This document shows positions 46,967-56,420 of a stretch of 64,000 nucleotides of DNA, piece by piece (within the stretch, counting starts at the first letter, position 1; every line of letters begins with the position of its first letter). Origin of the DNA: JAQBQB01 sp963757185 (GTDB taxonomy: Bacteria > Gemmatimonadota > Gemmatimonadetes > Gemmatimonadales > Gemmatimonadaceae); NCBI GenBank assembly GCA_963757185.1, contig CAVWQI010000002.1:124001-188000 (forward strand). The letters run 5' to 3'. A program made the position numbers and the translations under genes. The notes below the pieces were generated by a model. It did no database searches, was not told where the DNA came from, and saw only the letters and a list, made by a program, of their open reading frames with translations.

Positions 46967-48547
46967 ATGGCCGCTCGTCCTCTTGCACGGCTCCGCGTCG
47001 CCTCCAGACTCGCGTGTACGCTCCTGATCTTCGCCGCCACACGCGCCGCGGGTCAGGTCATCCAGATCAAGACGCTTCCACTCGCCGACGGCGATCAGTG
47101 GCGAATCTTCCCGTCCGCGGCGTCGGCGCTTGGCGACGTCTCGATCGCGCTCGCCGATTCGCTGCTCGACCCCTTCACGAATCCGGCGAAGGGATCGCGC
47201 GTCGCCAGCGGGCGCGGGCTGTTCTTCAGCTCGCCCACGTTCTATTCGTTGTCGGATCACGCCGGCGGCGGTCGGACGCTTCCGATCGGTGGTATCGCGC
47301 GCTGGGGTTCGAACTTCGGCGGCTTCGTGCTCGCGCTGCAGGAGATCGACAGCGCGTCCGGCGCGTCGCAGGCGTTTTTTCCGCCCGGCCCCGTAGCTCT
47401 TTCGTCGCAAACGGCGCCGGGGGTCACGCCGGTCGTGACGACGACAACGATTCAGCGGCCGAATCCATCACGGCAGAATCAGTTCGCGTTCGGAAGCCTG
47501 GGCCACTTGTTCGAGAGCTCACGAATCTCCGTCGCGGGGAGCGTGCTCTGGTCGGGGCTTCACGACGTCGACGGCACCGAGTTGATGTACGCCGGCAGCG
47601 CCGGCGTCGTGCAGCACGGCAACTCGTTCGACGCGCGCCTCGGCGTCACGAAGGACTGGAGCGCCGGCGGGGACCGCGGCGACCGAACGGCCGAGGTGAT
47701 CCTGCTGCGCAACTCGTACTCGATGACGCACGACGTCACCTGGATCGATCAGGTCTGGGATCCGAACCAGCGGACGTTCACCAACGCGGCGCGCATCGAC
47801 AACAACCTCGACCAGACGAACACCTGGGGACTTCACGTCGGTTACTCGCAGCCGGTGTCCGACTCCGGCTTCCGCGTCGGCGCGATCGCGACGATGAACC
47901 TGGCGTCGCATCCCAAGCTCCCGGATTACCAGATCGCGCAGGTCGCGGTGATCCCGTGGGACCCGGGACACTCGGCGGCGTACGACCTGGGCGTCGGCGT
48001 GGCGCGGGTGCAAGGACCGCTCACCTTCGGGCTCGACGCGATTTACGAGCCGATCCTCTCGCACACCTGGGGCGAGGCGCACGGCGCCACGCCAACGGCG
48101 TCCGGCTCGACGATCCCCGACGGCGGCAAGACCACGGAAAACAGATTCCACTTCTCGAATGGGATTCTTCGCGCCGGCGTCGGCCATGATTTCGAGACGG
48201 GCGCGCACCAAATCCTGCGCGTGCAGCTCGGCATCGGCGTGCGATCGATCGACTACACGCTCGACCAAACGGACCACGTCGCCGAGACGACGCTGCGGCA
48301 GAGCGAGCACTGGAACGAGTGGACGCGCACGTGGGGGCTGAGCCTGCACTTCACCGATCTCGAGCTGCGCTACGCGGGACGAAGCGTGACGGGGACCGGG
48401 CGGCCGGGCATTATCGCGGACGACAGGGTGTTCGCCGTCGCGGACGCGGCCGGACCGAACATCCTCGCCGCTCCGAGTGGGCCGCTGTCGCTCACGAACG
48501 TGTCGGTGATGACGCACCAGTTCTCCGTCTCGCTCCCGATTCGCTGA
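46967..48547 (+). CDS. Putative outer-membrane beta-barrel protein
   Basis: A 526-aa protein. The ATG at 46967 is chosen because GAGGG lies about 8 bases upstream and it starts a signal peptide (basic RLRVASRL, then ACTLLIFAATRAAG-Q). The mature protein has alternating polar/hydrophobic strands throughout and ends with a strand closing in SLPIR (terminal hydrophobic-rich strand LTNVSVMTHQFSVSLPIR), typical of outer-membrane barrels, although the last residue is R rather than F. It is followed five bases later by a diheme peroxidase-like gene, so the two are likely co-expressed. Confidence 0.65.
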   Translation: MAARPLARLRVASRLACTLLIFAATRAAGQVIQIKTLPLADGDQWRIFPSAASALGDVSIALADSLLDPFTNPAKGSRVASGRGLFFSSPTFYSLSDHAGGGRTLPIGGIARWGSNFGGFVLALQEIDSASGASQAFFPPGPVALSSQTAPGVTPVVTTTTIQRPNPSRQNQFAFGSLGHLFESSRISVAGSVLWSGLHDVDGTELMYAGSAGVVQHGNSFDARLGVTKDWSAGGDRGDRTAEVILLRNSYSMTHDVTWIDQVWDPNQRTFTNAARIDNNLDQTNTWGLHVGYSQPVSDSGFRVGAIATMNLASHPKLPDYQIAQVAVIPWDPGHSAAYDLGVGVARVQGPLTFGLDAIYEPILSHTWGEAHGATPTASGSTIPDGGKTTENRFHFSNGILRAGVGHDFETGAHQILRVQLGIGVRSIDYTLDQTDHVAETTLRQSEHWNEWTRTWGLSLHFTDLELRYAGRSVTGTGRPGIIADDRVFAVADAAGPNILAAPSGPLSLTNVSVMTHQFSVSLPIR

Positions 48548-48552
48548 GGCCT

Positions 48553-49941
48553 ATGACGATGCGGACTCTCGAGATCAGCGCGCGCGCCGCGGTCGTGGTG
48601 GCGATGGCGACCGTGATTTCCTGCGGCGACGGTTCGGTCACGTCGATCACTACAAATCCGTCGCTCGACCAGCAGGTGCGACAGGCGATCAGTCCGTGGG
48701 GCGTCGTTCCGGTGCTCCCCGTCTCGGCGCCGGATCCGGCGCTCGTAGACCTCGGGCGCTCGCTTTTCTTCGACAAGATCCTGAGCGGAAACCGCGACGT
48801 TGCCTGCGCGAGTTGTCACGATCCACGCAACGGCACGGACGACGGACGCTCGCTGTCGATCGGCACGGGAGCGATCGCCGCCGGAACGTCGCGCGCGCTT
48901 GGCCCGGGCCGCTCGGTCACGCCGCGCAACGCACCGGCGCTGTTCAGCGTGGGGCTCGGCGCTTTCTATCTGTTCTGGGACGGTCGCGTCACCGATGCGA
49001 ACGGAACCGGCGGCAGGTTCACGACGCCGGCGGGCGTTGCGCTGCCGACCGGCGTGGCCAACATGGTCGCGGCGCAGGCGATGATCCCCGTGACCAACCG
49101 GACCGAAATGCGCGGCAACGTCGGCGATCGTGACGTGTTCGGCGGCGAGAACGAGTTGGCGATCCCGAACGACAGCGCGTTCGCGGCGATCTGGAAGGCG
49201 ACGATGACGCGCGTTCTGTCCGTGTCCGCGTACGTGCAGAAGTTCAACGCCGCGTATCCCGGGATCGCGACGAGCCAACTCGGATTCGAGCACGCGGCAA
49301 ACGCGATCGCGGCGTTCGAGATCGCTTCGTTCTCGAAGACCGGCTCACCCTTCGACCGGTACCTCGCTCGCGACGACGCCGCGCTCTCGGCCGACGCGAA
49401 ACGGGGCGCGATCCTGTTCTTCGGCAAAGCGGGATGCGCGTCGTGCCACAATGGTCCGCTGCTCGGCGGACAGTCGTTCGCGAATACCGGCGTGCCGCAG
49501 CTCGGACCGGGCATCGCGCCCTCGGCACCGCTCGACGCCGGCCGCGGCGACGTCGCTGCCGGCGGACCGCCTCAGACAGGTCGGTTCACGTTCCGAGTCT
49601 CGCCACTCCGCAACGTCGAGCTGAGCGCGCCCTACATGCACGACGGCGCGTACCCGACGCTTGAGGCGGTCGTGCGCCACTACAACAACGTGGACTCCGC
49701 CCTCGTCGCGTTCGACGCGACGCAAATCGATGCGACGTTGCGGGCGATCTACCACGGCGACCCCGGCACCTTCGCCGCGGTCCGGAAGACACTCGACTTC
49801 CGCCTTCAGCACTCGCTGGGCCTCACGCCCGATGAGCAGCAGCAGATCGTGGCGTTTCTCAAGTCGCTCACCGATCCGGCCGCGCGCAACCTCGGCGCGC
49901 TCGTGCCGTCGTCGGTGCCAAGCGGACTGCCGCTGCCCTAG
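48553..49941 (+). CDS. Diheme cytochrome c peroxidase / MauG-like lipoprotein
   Basis: A 462-aa exported protein with a lipobox (ATVISC, cysteine at residue 24). Two c-type haem motifs are present: CASCH at 85-89 and CASCH at 295-299. The family segments LGRSLFFDKILSGNRDVACASCHDP, GRSVTPRNAPAL, and YMHDGAYPTLEAVVRHYN are clear. Members reduce hydrogen peroxide or oxidise protein tryptophans; which applies cannot be read from the sequence. The product needs the cytochrome c maturation system, part of which is at 32.9-36.5 kb. It is coupled to the preceding barrel gene (5-base gap). Confidence 0.92.
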   Translation: MTMRTLEISARAAVVVAMATVISCGDGSVTSITTNPSLDQQVRQAISPWGVVPVLPVSAPDPALVDLGRSLFFDKILSGNRDVACASCHDPRNGTDDGRSLSIGTGAIAAGTSRALGPGRSVTPRNAPALFSVGLGAFYLFWDGRVTDANGTGGRFTTPAGVALPTGVANMVAAQAMIPVTNRTEMRGNVGDRDVFGGENELAIPNDSAFAAIWKATMTRVLSVSAYVQKFNAAYPGIATSQLGFEHAANAIAAFEIASFSKTGSPFDRYLARDDAALSADAKRGAILFFGKAGCASCHNGPLLGGQSFANTGVPQLGPGIAPSAPLDAGRGDVAAGGPPQTGRFTFRVSPLRNVELSAPYMHDGAYPTLEAVVRHYNNVDSALVAFDATQIDATLRAIYHGDPGTFAAVRKTLDFRLQHSLGLTPDEQQQIVAFLKSLTDPAARNLGALVPSSVPSGLPLP

Positions 49942-49960
49942 CGACTCCGCCGATCCGTGG

Positions 49961-50857
49961 TCAGCGCGCTTCGCTGACGAGTCGGAGCTGCGTCCCCCAC
50001 GGATCGCGCGCCGACGCGGTCTCGCCGTGGCGTTCGACAGGGAACCCGGAGGACTCGAGGCTGGCGGCGGCGTCGGCCACGTCACGCGCCGTCGGAACGA
50101 CGATCTCCCACTCGATGAGCTTGGCGTCGTCGTCCGCGGCGACGGGCGCCGACGCGGCCCACGTATTCGTGCCGAGGTGATGGTGATACCCGCCGGCGGA
50201 CATGAACAGCGCGCCGGGATAGCTCCAGACGATCTTGTCGAACCCGAGGGCGTCGTGGTAGAACGCGGCGGCCTGGTCGATGTCGCGCACGTATAGATGA
50301 ATGTGCCCGATGACCGTGCCCTCGGGCGCACCCGTCCACGGCTCGTCTCCGCCCGCGGAGACCAGGTCTTCGACGTCGAGCGGAATCGTCGTCATCGCCA
50401 ACTGGCGCGCCTCGTGGCGCCATGCGCTCCGCGGCCGGTCGGCGTATACCTCGATACCGATGCCGTCGGGATCGCTCAGGTAGATCGCCTCGCTCACGAA
50501 GTGGTCGGACATTCCCGGCTGCTCACCGATGTCGGTCAGATGCTTGAGAAAGCGCCCGAGCGCCGCCCGGTTCGGCAATAGAATCGCAAAGTGGTAGAGG
50601 CCGATGCGTCCCCGGCGCCCGACTGAGTGAACGCCGGGCTTCTCGTGAATCTCCAACAGGGTGACGTCGGCGCCGTTCGGTCCGAGGCGCGCCACGCCTT
50701 CGGCGCGCTCGAGAACGCGAAAACCGATCACCTCTTCATAGTAGGCGATCGATCGGTCGAGGTCCGCCACCTGAATACGAACGAGTCCGACGTGCGTCGC
50801 CGGCGGGAGCCTGTATCCCGTGGGCGCGATCCCGTAGTCCGCCGACGCGTCGCTCAC
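49961..50857 (-). CDS. Two-domain VOC-family protein, catechol-2,3-dioxygenase-like
   Basis: A 298-aa protein with two vicinal-oxygen-chelate repeats: the first from THVGLVRIQVADL to DPDGIGIEVYAD, the second from GHIHLYVRDI to DPWGTQLRLV. The layout resembles CatE-type extradiol dioxygenases. Candidate metal ligands in the first half (H, then E in IGIEVY) and H in GHIHL of the second are visible, but the second-domain acidic residue is replaced in GTQLRL, so activity is uncertain. It starts with a GTG overlapping the hydrolase stop by four bases, so the two probably act together on a ring-fission or lactone substrate. Confidence 0.85.
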   Translation of the reverse strand: MSDASADYGIAPTGYRLPPATHVGLVRIQVADLDRSIAYYEEVIGFRVLERAEGVARLGPNGADVTLLEIHEKPGVHSVGRRGRIGLYHFAILLPNRAALGRFLKHLTDIGEQPGMSDHFVSEAIYLSDPDGIGIEVYADRPRSAWRHEARQLAMTTIPLDVEDLVSAGGDEPWTGAPEGTVIGHIHLYVRDIDQAAAFYHDALGFDKIVWSYPGALFMSAGGYHHHLGTNTWAASAPVAADDDAKLIEWEIVVPTARDVADAAASLESSGFPVERHGETASARDPWGTQLRLVSEAR

Positions 50858-51786
50858 GGGTGTTTCGCCAGAAACGCGAGTATCAGAGAATCGGTATGCT
50901 GCGCCTGCTCGATGATCGGCAGATGGGCGGCGCCTTCGATCGAGTGGAACTCGGCCGAGGGAATGGCGCGACGGACCGATCCGTTCGTCTCGAACGGCAC
51001 CGTCCGGTCGGCGATTCCCCAGAGGAGGAGCGTGGGGACGCCGGTCGCGCCGACCGCGCGATAGACCGAGTCCATGCTCGTGCCCGCGATGTTTCGCCTC
51101 GTCGACAGCAGCGCGTGCCCGAAACCGCGGAACCTCATCTGCGTGCGATACCGCGCCGCCCAGCGGGGGAATCGCTCGGGGCGCAGCAGGTCGCCGGTCT
51201 GGCCTTCGGCCATGCGCGGAACGGCGAGCGTCTGCCAGAGGTAATCGCCGACGAGCGGCAGCCCAAAGAGTCCGCCCGGCTTGGTCGCCGTTCCCGTGAC
51301 GGGATCGACGAGCGTGAGCGTGCGGACGCGCTCGGGGTGGCGGCTGACGAAGGTCGCGGTGACCCAACCGCCCATCGAGACGCCGGCGACGTCCACGCGT
51401 TGCACGTGGAGCGAGTCGAGCAAGTCGCGGAGCTGGCGTTCGTACAGCTCGGCGTTGTACACGATCGCCGGCCGGTCGGACCAGCCGCGGCCGTACTCGT
51501 CGTAACGAATGACGCGGTGACCCGAAGCGGCCAACGCCTTGGCGGTGGAATCCCAGATGTAGTAGGGCACCGAAAAGCCGTGCACGAGCACGATGGCGCG
51601 CCCGGAGTCGGGACCCGATACGTCGTAGTGCGTCACGCCGTCGGTCAGCCGAACGAATTTTCCTGGGGCGGACCTTCGCGCGTCGGCGTCGATCGCATCG
51701 CGCTCCGGATTGCGGAGCATCTCGAACCCGGTCACCCCGAGGATGAGCACGGCGAGGCCGATTCCGGCGCCGACCCAGCCCTTCAT
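50854..51786 (-). CDS. Alpha/beta hydrolase, membrane-anchored
   Basis: A 310-aa protein with an N-terminal membrane helix (about 5-22) and an alpha/beta-hydrolase fold. The oxyanion segment is VHGFSVPYYIWD, the nucleophile elbow GVSMGG holds the serine, the aspartate is in LLLWGIADRTVP, and the histidine in EGAAHLPI. Substrate unknown. The 4-base overlap with the downstream VOC protein suggests a joint pathway, for example ester or ring-cleavage product hydrolysis. Confidence 0.85.
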   Translation of the reverse strand: MKGWVGAGIGLAVLILGVTGFEMLRNPERDAIDADARRSAPGKFVRLTDGVTHYDVSGPDSGRAIVLVHGFSVPYYIWDSTAKALAASGHRVIRYDEYGRGWSDRPAIVYNAELYERQLRDLLDSLHVQRVDVAGVSMGGWVTATFVSRHPERVRTLTLVDPVTGTATKPGGLFGLPLVGDYLWQTLAVPRMAEGQTGDLLRPERFPRWAARYRTQMRFRGFGHALLSTRRNIAGTSMDSVYRAVGATGVPTLLLWGIADRTVPFETNGSVRRAIPSAEFHSIEGAAHLPIIEQAQHTDSLILAFLAKHP

Positions 51787-51805
51787 GTCAATTTACTCAT
51801 GACCG

Positions 51806-53962
51806 TCACGTCTCGGCCGGGGTGAATCCGCGGAACAACAGAAGCGGCTCGACGCGCGGATCTCGGCCGACGAACGCCCGGTAGAGCTCCGCCGGATCCG
51901 CCGTTCCGCCGCGCGACAGCACCATCTCTCGAAATCGCTGCCCGGCCTCGCGCGACAAGCCGCCGTGAGTCCGGAACCAGTCGTACGCGTCGTGATCCAG
52001 CACTTCGGCCCAAAGATACGCGTAGTAGCCGGCGCCGTAGCCGCCGTTCCACGCATGCGCGAAATAGGTCGAGTGGTAGCGCGGGGGAATCTCCGGCACC
52101 GCCAGGCCGTGCTCGCGCAGGACGTCGCGCTCGAACGCGTCGATGTCTCCGACGGAGCTTCCGCGCCGCTGAAGATGCCATGCCATGTCGAGGAGCGCGG
52201 CCGAGACGTACTCGGTGAGCGCGAATCCCTGATTGAACGTCCGCGACCGTTTGATTCGCTCGACGAGCGCCGACGGCATCGGCTCGTCGGTGAGATGGTG
52301 GCGAGCGTACCGGGCGAAGACCGTTTCGTCGAGGGCCCAATGCTCGTTGAACTGCGAAGGGAACTCCACGAAATCGCGCGGCACGTTGGCGCCGGACAGC
52401 ATCGGATACTCGACGTCGGACAGCATCCCGTGGAGCGCGTGCCCGAACTCGTGGAACAGCGTCGCGACTTCGTCGAACGTGAGCAGCGCCGGCTGCCCCG
52501 GCGCGGGCTTGGTGAAGTTGGTGACGTTGTAGACGATCGCGCGGGAATTGAGCAGGCGGGACTGGTCGGCGAACATGTCCATCCACGCGCCGCCGACCTT
52601 GTTGTCGCGCTTGAAGAAGTCCGCGTAGAACAGCGCCAGCGGCGATCCGTCCGCGTCGAGCACGTCGAACACCCGGACGTCGGGGTGATAGACCGGAATT
52701 CCATCGCGTTCGACGAGCTCGATACCGTACAACCGATTCGCGGCGAAGAATACGCCGTCGCGCAGAACGCGGTCCAGCTCGAAGTAGGGTTTGATCTGGG
52801 ATTCGTCGAGCTCGTACTCGGCTTTTCGCAGTCGCTCCGCGTAGAGCTGCCAGTCCCACGGCGCCAGCACGAAGCGCTCACCCGCCGCGTCGACCATCGA
52901 CTGGAGCCTGGCGGCGTCGTGCCGGGCCTTTGCCGCCGCGTGCTCGCCGACCTGATGGAGGAGGCGCATCGCCGCATCAGGCGTCTTCGCCATCTGATCG
53001 TCGAGCACGTAGGCGGCGGCGTTCTCGTACCCGAGCAGCGCGGCACGCTCGGCGCGAAGCTCGGCCAGCCGAACGATGATTTCGCGCGTGTCGACCGGAC
53101 CGTCGCGGTCCGCGCGGTGAACCGACGCTTCGAACAGCCGGCAACGGAGCGCGCGATCGCGCAAGAAGGCGAGCGCCGGCTGCTGAGTCGTGTTCTGGAT
53201 CGCGAGTGCCCAACGGTCGGGGGTGCCCCGCTCGGCGGCGAGCTGCGCCGCCGACGCAATGTCCTCCGGGCTCAGACCGTCGAGCTGCGCGACGTCTTCC
53301 AGCATGATCGACGCGGCTTTGTTCGCCTCGAGCAGCCGACTTTGGAATTCGGTGGTGAGCGTGGCCTCCTCGCGGTTCAATTCGCGAAGCCGCGCCTTGT
53401 CCGGCGCGGCGAGACGCGCGCCGGCGCGAACGAAATCCAGGTGATGCCGCTCCACGAGGCGCCGCTGTTCCGGAGTCAGGGCGAGCGTGTCGCGGCGGTC
53501 GTAGACATTGCGTACGCGGGCGAACAGCCCGTCGTCGAGGTAGATCGAGTCGGAGTGCTCGGCGAGTCTCGGCGCCTGGTCGGCCTGAATGGCTTGCAGT
53601 CGCTCGTTGGTATTCGCTGACGTCACCGCGGCGAACACGCGCAGAACGCGCGTCAGCAGTTGTCCCGACCGCTCGAGCGCGGCGAAGGTGTTGTCGAACG
53701 TCGGCGGCTCACCTTGCCCGACGATCTCGGCAACCTCGCGAAGTTGCCGCGTCATCCCTTCCTCGATCGCCGGCGCGTAGTCGTCGTCGCGAATCAGGTC
53801 GAAGCGCGGCGCTCCGAATGGAAGCGAGCTCGGCGCGGCGAAAGGATTCGCGTCGAAGAGGCCGCCGGTTGCCCGGGGGTGCGGCGACGACGGAAGCGCG
53901 GCCGACGATTCGCCGCGCTTCGCTTCGTCCCGACGCGGCTCAGACGCCGCGCGGTTCGCCAC
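51806..53962 (-). CDS. M3-family metallopeptidase (oligopeptidase A / Dcp-like)
   Basis: A 718-aa zinc oligopeptidase. The zinc motif HEFGH is at residues 504-508 (LFHEFGHALHGML) and the further glutamate lies downstream in the usual position. The N-terminal helical domain (DDYAPAIEEGMTRQLREVAEIVG) and the closing segment (HAWNGGYGAGYYAYLWAEVLDHDAYDWF) are family signatures. There is no signal peptide, so it is probably cytoplasmic. The first 25 residues are polar and overlap the preceding small gene by 23 bases; a slightly later start is possible. Confidence 0.95.
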   Translation of the reverse strand: MANRAASEPRRDEAKRGESSAALPSSPHPRATGGLFDANPFAAPSSLPFGAPRFDLIRDDDYAPAIEEGMTRQLREVAEIVGQGEPPTFDNTFAALERSGQLLTRVLRVFAAVTSANTNERLQAIQADQAPRLAEHSDSIYLDDGLFARVRNVYDRRDTLALTPEQRRLVERHHLDFVRAGARLAAPDKARLRELNREEATLTTEFQSRLLEANKAASIMLEDVAQLDGLSPEDIASAAQLAAERGTPDRWALAIQNTTQQPALAFLRDRALRCRLFEASVHRADRDGPVDTREIIVRLAELRAERAALLGYENAAAYVLDDQMAKTPDAAMRLLHQVGEHAAAKARHDAARLQSMVDAAGERFVLAPWDWQLYAERLRKAEYELDESQIKPYFELDRVLRDGVFFAANRLYGIELVERDGIPVYHPDVRVFDVLDADGSPLALFYADFFKRDNKVGGAWMDMFADQSRLLNSRAIVYNVTNFTKPAPGQPALLTFDEVATLFHEFGHALHGMLSDVEYPMLSGANVPRDFVEFPSQFNEHWALDETVFARYARHHLTDEPMPSALVERIKRSRTFNQGFALTEYVSAALLDMAWHLQRRGSSVGDIDAFERDVLREHGLAVPEIPPRYHSTYFAHAWNGGYGAGYYAYLWAEVLDHDAYDWFRTHGGLSREAGQRFREMVLSRGGTADPAELYRAFVGRDPRVEPLLLFRGFTPAET

Positions 53963-54212
53963 GACTCAGAGAAAGAAGTTCTTTGCCGATCGCCACGTGG
54001 ACCGCGATCAAGGCGACCACCACCAACCCGACCGAAATCCACGTGACCGCGGACAGGGTCTCCGTCATTCCACCGGTCGCCGTGTGACGGCTGATGTACG
54101 CGACGAGAGCGAAGAGCGCGACGAACCCCGCGCACGCGCCAAAAGCGCCCAGTCCGGCGAGCTTCGCGTATTTCGTCGGCATGAAATCGTACGGTTGAAG
54201 GATTCTAAACAT
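53940..54212 (-). CDS. Small two-helix membrane protein
   Basis: A 90-aa protein from the ATG at 54212 (GGAG immediately before it); an upstream TTG would add eight residues. Two hydrophobic helices (LAGLGAFGACAGFVALFALVAYI and TWISVGLVVVALIAVHVAI) separated by a short polar loop. Its end overlaps the M3 peptidase start by 23 bases. No family or function is recognised. Confidence 0.5.
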   Translation of the reverse strand: MFRILQPYDFMPTKYAKLAGLGAFGACAGFVALFALVAYISRHTATGGMTETLSAVTWISVGLVVVALIAVHVAIGKELLSLSRGEPRGV

Positions 54213-54251
54213 CTCCGCGGCGCCGTCGACGCGCAACTCGGCGCGCGCGAC

Positions 54252-55586
54252 TCACTCGGACCTGTAGAGCTCAACCCCCGCGGTCGTTACGCGATGCGAG
54301 ATCAGCGGGAGCGGGGGCTCCGCCTCGTCGGCGATCACGATCGCGCTCAACAGCGTCTCACGTCCCGCTTCGATTCCCTCGCGGTTCCGGGCGAAGATCG
54401 TCGCGAGCGGATCGCCGGCCTCGACCCAATCGCCGGGCCGAGCGGTGATGACGAACCCGACCGTGGGGTCGACGATGTCACCGAGGCGCGTCCGGCCGCC
54501 GCCGAGCCGGGTAATTCCCCGACCGATGGCCTTCGGCTCGACCCGCGCGACGAGCCCCCGGCGAGGCGCGGGATAGATCTCGCACTCGACCGCCTGCGGC
54601 AGCACGGCCGGGTCGTCGACCACCGAAGGATTGCCGCCCTGCGCCTCTATGATTCTCTGAAATGTTTGCGCGGCGCGTCCGGTGCCGATCGACTTCTCCA
54701 ACTCGCGGCGGGCGGAATCGAGGTCGGGCGCGGTGCCGGCCAGGACGAGCATCTCGGCGCCAAGAGCGTACGTGAGGGACATGAGGTCCGGCGGCCCTTC
54801 CCCCTTGAGCGCGGCGATCGCCTCCTCGACCTCCAACGCGTTCCCGCACGCGCGGCCGAGGGGCCGATCCATGGCCGTCACCAGCGCGACGCAGTTGCAT
54901 TCGTGATCCGCGGCGAGCTTGATCATCACGTCGGCCAACTCGAGAACGTCGTCGAGCTGGGGAAGAAAGGCGCCGCTCCCCCGCTTGAGATCCAGAACGA
55001 GGCCGGTGAGATCCTCCGCCAGCTTCTTGCTCATGATGCTCGACGCCATGAGCGGAATCGACTCGACTGTCGCCGTCGCGTCGCGCAGCGCGTACATCTT
55101 GCGGTCGGCCGGTGCGATCTCGGCGCTCTGTCCGATCATCGCGCAGCCGACGTCGTCGAGCTGCCGGCGCGTCTCCTCGAGCGAAAGATCGGTGCGGAAG
55201 CCCGGGATCGATTCGAGCTTGTCGAGGGTACCGCCGGTGTGGCCCAGCGATCGGCCCGACATCATCGGGACGACGACTCCCGTCGATGCGACGAGCGGCG
55301 CGAGGACGATCGACACCTTGTCGCCGACGCCGCCCGTCGAATGCTTGTCGGCGCGCGGGCGGCCGAGGTGCGCGAGGTCGAGGCGCTCGCCGCTGGCGAT
55401 CATGGCCTCGGTGAGCGCGGCCGTTTCGACGCGATCCAGACCCTTGAGGAAGCACGCCATGAGCAGCGCGGCGATCTGGTAGTCCGGCACGTCGCCGCGG
55501 GCGTACGCGGACGCCAGCGAGCGCCACTCGGCGGGCTCGATGCGGCCGCCGTCGCGCTTCCGCTCGATCAGCCCCTGCGCGAGCAT
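54252..55586 (-). CDS. deoA: Pyrimidine-nucleoside (thymidine) phosphorylase
   Basis: Phosphorolysis of thymidine/uridine in nucleoside salvage; 444 aa, normal length. The signature KHSTGGVGDKVS (about residue 80) and MMSGRSLGHTGGTLDKLESIPGF are intact. The substrate loop SIMSKKLAEDL and the C-terminal PYNP domain (EAGDPLATIFAR) are also present. Whether it prefers thymidine only (DeoA) or several pyrimidine nucleosides (Pdp) cannot be told; the symbol is provisional. It is divergent from the TPR gene at 55632. Confidence 0.93.
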   Translation of the reverse strand: MLAQGLIERKRDGGRIEPAEWRSLASAYARGDVPDYQIAALLMACFLKGLDRVETAALTEAMIASGERLDLAHLGRPRADKHSTGGVGDKVSIVLAPLVASTGVVVPMMSGRSLGHTGGTLDKLESIPGFRTDLSLEETRRQLDDVGCAMIGQSAEIAPADRKMYALRDATATVESIPLMASSIMSKKLAEDLTGLVLDLKRGSGAFLPQLDDVLELADVMIKLAADHECNCVALVTAMDRPLGRACGNALEVEEAIAALKGEGPPDLMSLTYALGAEMLVLAGTAPDLDSARRELEKSIGTGRAAQTFQRIIEAQGGNPSVVDDPAVLPQAVECEIYPAPRRGLVARVEPKAIGRGITRLGGGRTRLGDIVDPTVGFVITARPGDWVEAGDPLATIFARNREGIEAGRETLLSAIVIADEAEPPLPLISHRVTTAGVELYRSE

Positions 55587-55631
55587 TGGATGGAGCGCGG
55601 GCGTTCGTGGTCCACCGAGAGGCCTGGTTTC

Positions 55632-56420
55632 ATGGATCGTTCGAAATCTCGAATCATGATGACTGCGGTAGGTGCCGCGACTGCGCTGCTGCTCGGCACC
55701 ACCGGCGTCGCGCGGTCACAATCGGCAGCGGAGCGCGTCGCCCTGGGCAACAAGGAGCGCGACGCCCGCAACCCGACCGCCGCGCTCCAGCACTACGAGG
55801 CGGCGATCGCCGCCGACCCGAACGAGTACGACGCGCTGAGAAACGCCGCGTACGAGTGCGTGGAGCTCGGCGAGTTCGAGCCGAGCGCCGAACGTCGCAC
55901 CGCGTTGTACCGAAGCGCCGAACAGTACGCGCGTCGCGCCATCGCGGCAAATCCGCGCGACGCCGACGGACACTTTCAACTCGCCCAAGCGCTCGGACGA
56001 AACGCGCTGACGATGGGGGTGCGCGACAGGATCAAGCTGGCGAGCGAGATCCGGAGCGAAGCCCTCGCCGCGCTCGCGATCGACGCGAAGCATTCCGGCG
56101 CCCTCCACGTCATGGGCGTGTGGAACGCCGAGATCATGCGCGTGAACGGTTTCTCACGGACGATCGCGCGGCGGTTTCTCGGCGCGTCGATCTTCGACGC
56201 CGCGAACTGGAACGACGCGCAGAAGTATCTGGAGGACGCCGTCGCCGCGGATTCGACGCGGATCGTGCACCGCCTCGATCTGGCGGCGGTCTACGCGGAC
56301 CGCGATCAGCGCGCGAAGGCGATCGAACAGTACGAGTGGATCGCTCGCGCGCCGGTCACGGACTACAACGATCCGAGCTACAAAACCGACGCGAAGCGCC
56401 GCCTGACGGCGCTTCGCTGA
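55632..56420 (+). CDS. Exported TPR-repeat protein
   Basis: A 262-aa protein. The ATG at 55632 opens a signal peptide (basic DRSKSR, then MMTAVGAATALLLGTTGVARSQ). The rest consists of helical tetratricopeptide-like repeats (ALQHYEAAIAADPNEYDALRNAAYEC, SAEQYARRAIAANPRDADGHFQLAQALG, DAQKYLEDAVAADSTR). Such proteins form regulatory scaffolds in the periplasm. Its 3' end overlaps the convergent YtxH gene by about 40 bases. Confidence 0.8.
   Translation: MDRSKSRIMMTAVGAATALLLGTTGVARSQSAAERVALGNKERDARNPTAALQHYEAAIAADPNEYDALRNAAYECVELGEFEPSAERRTALYRSAEQYARRAIAANPRDADGHFQLAQALGRNALTMGVRDRIKLASEIRSEALAALAIDAKHSGALHVMGVWNAEIMRVNGFSRTIARRFLGASIFDAANWNDAQKYLEDAVAADSTRIVHRLDLAAVYADRDQRAKAIEQYEWIARAPVTDYNDPSYKTDAKRRLTALR

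Noticed and set aside
53997..56420. A single 807-aa plus-strand protein through the deoA region
   Set aside because: Only its last 262 residues look like a protein (signal peptide then TPR). The rest is antisense to the clear deoA gene.
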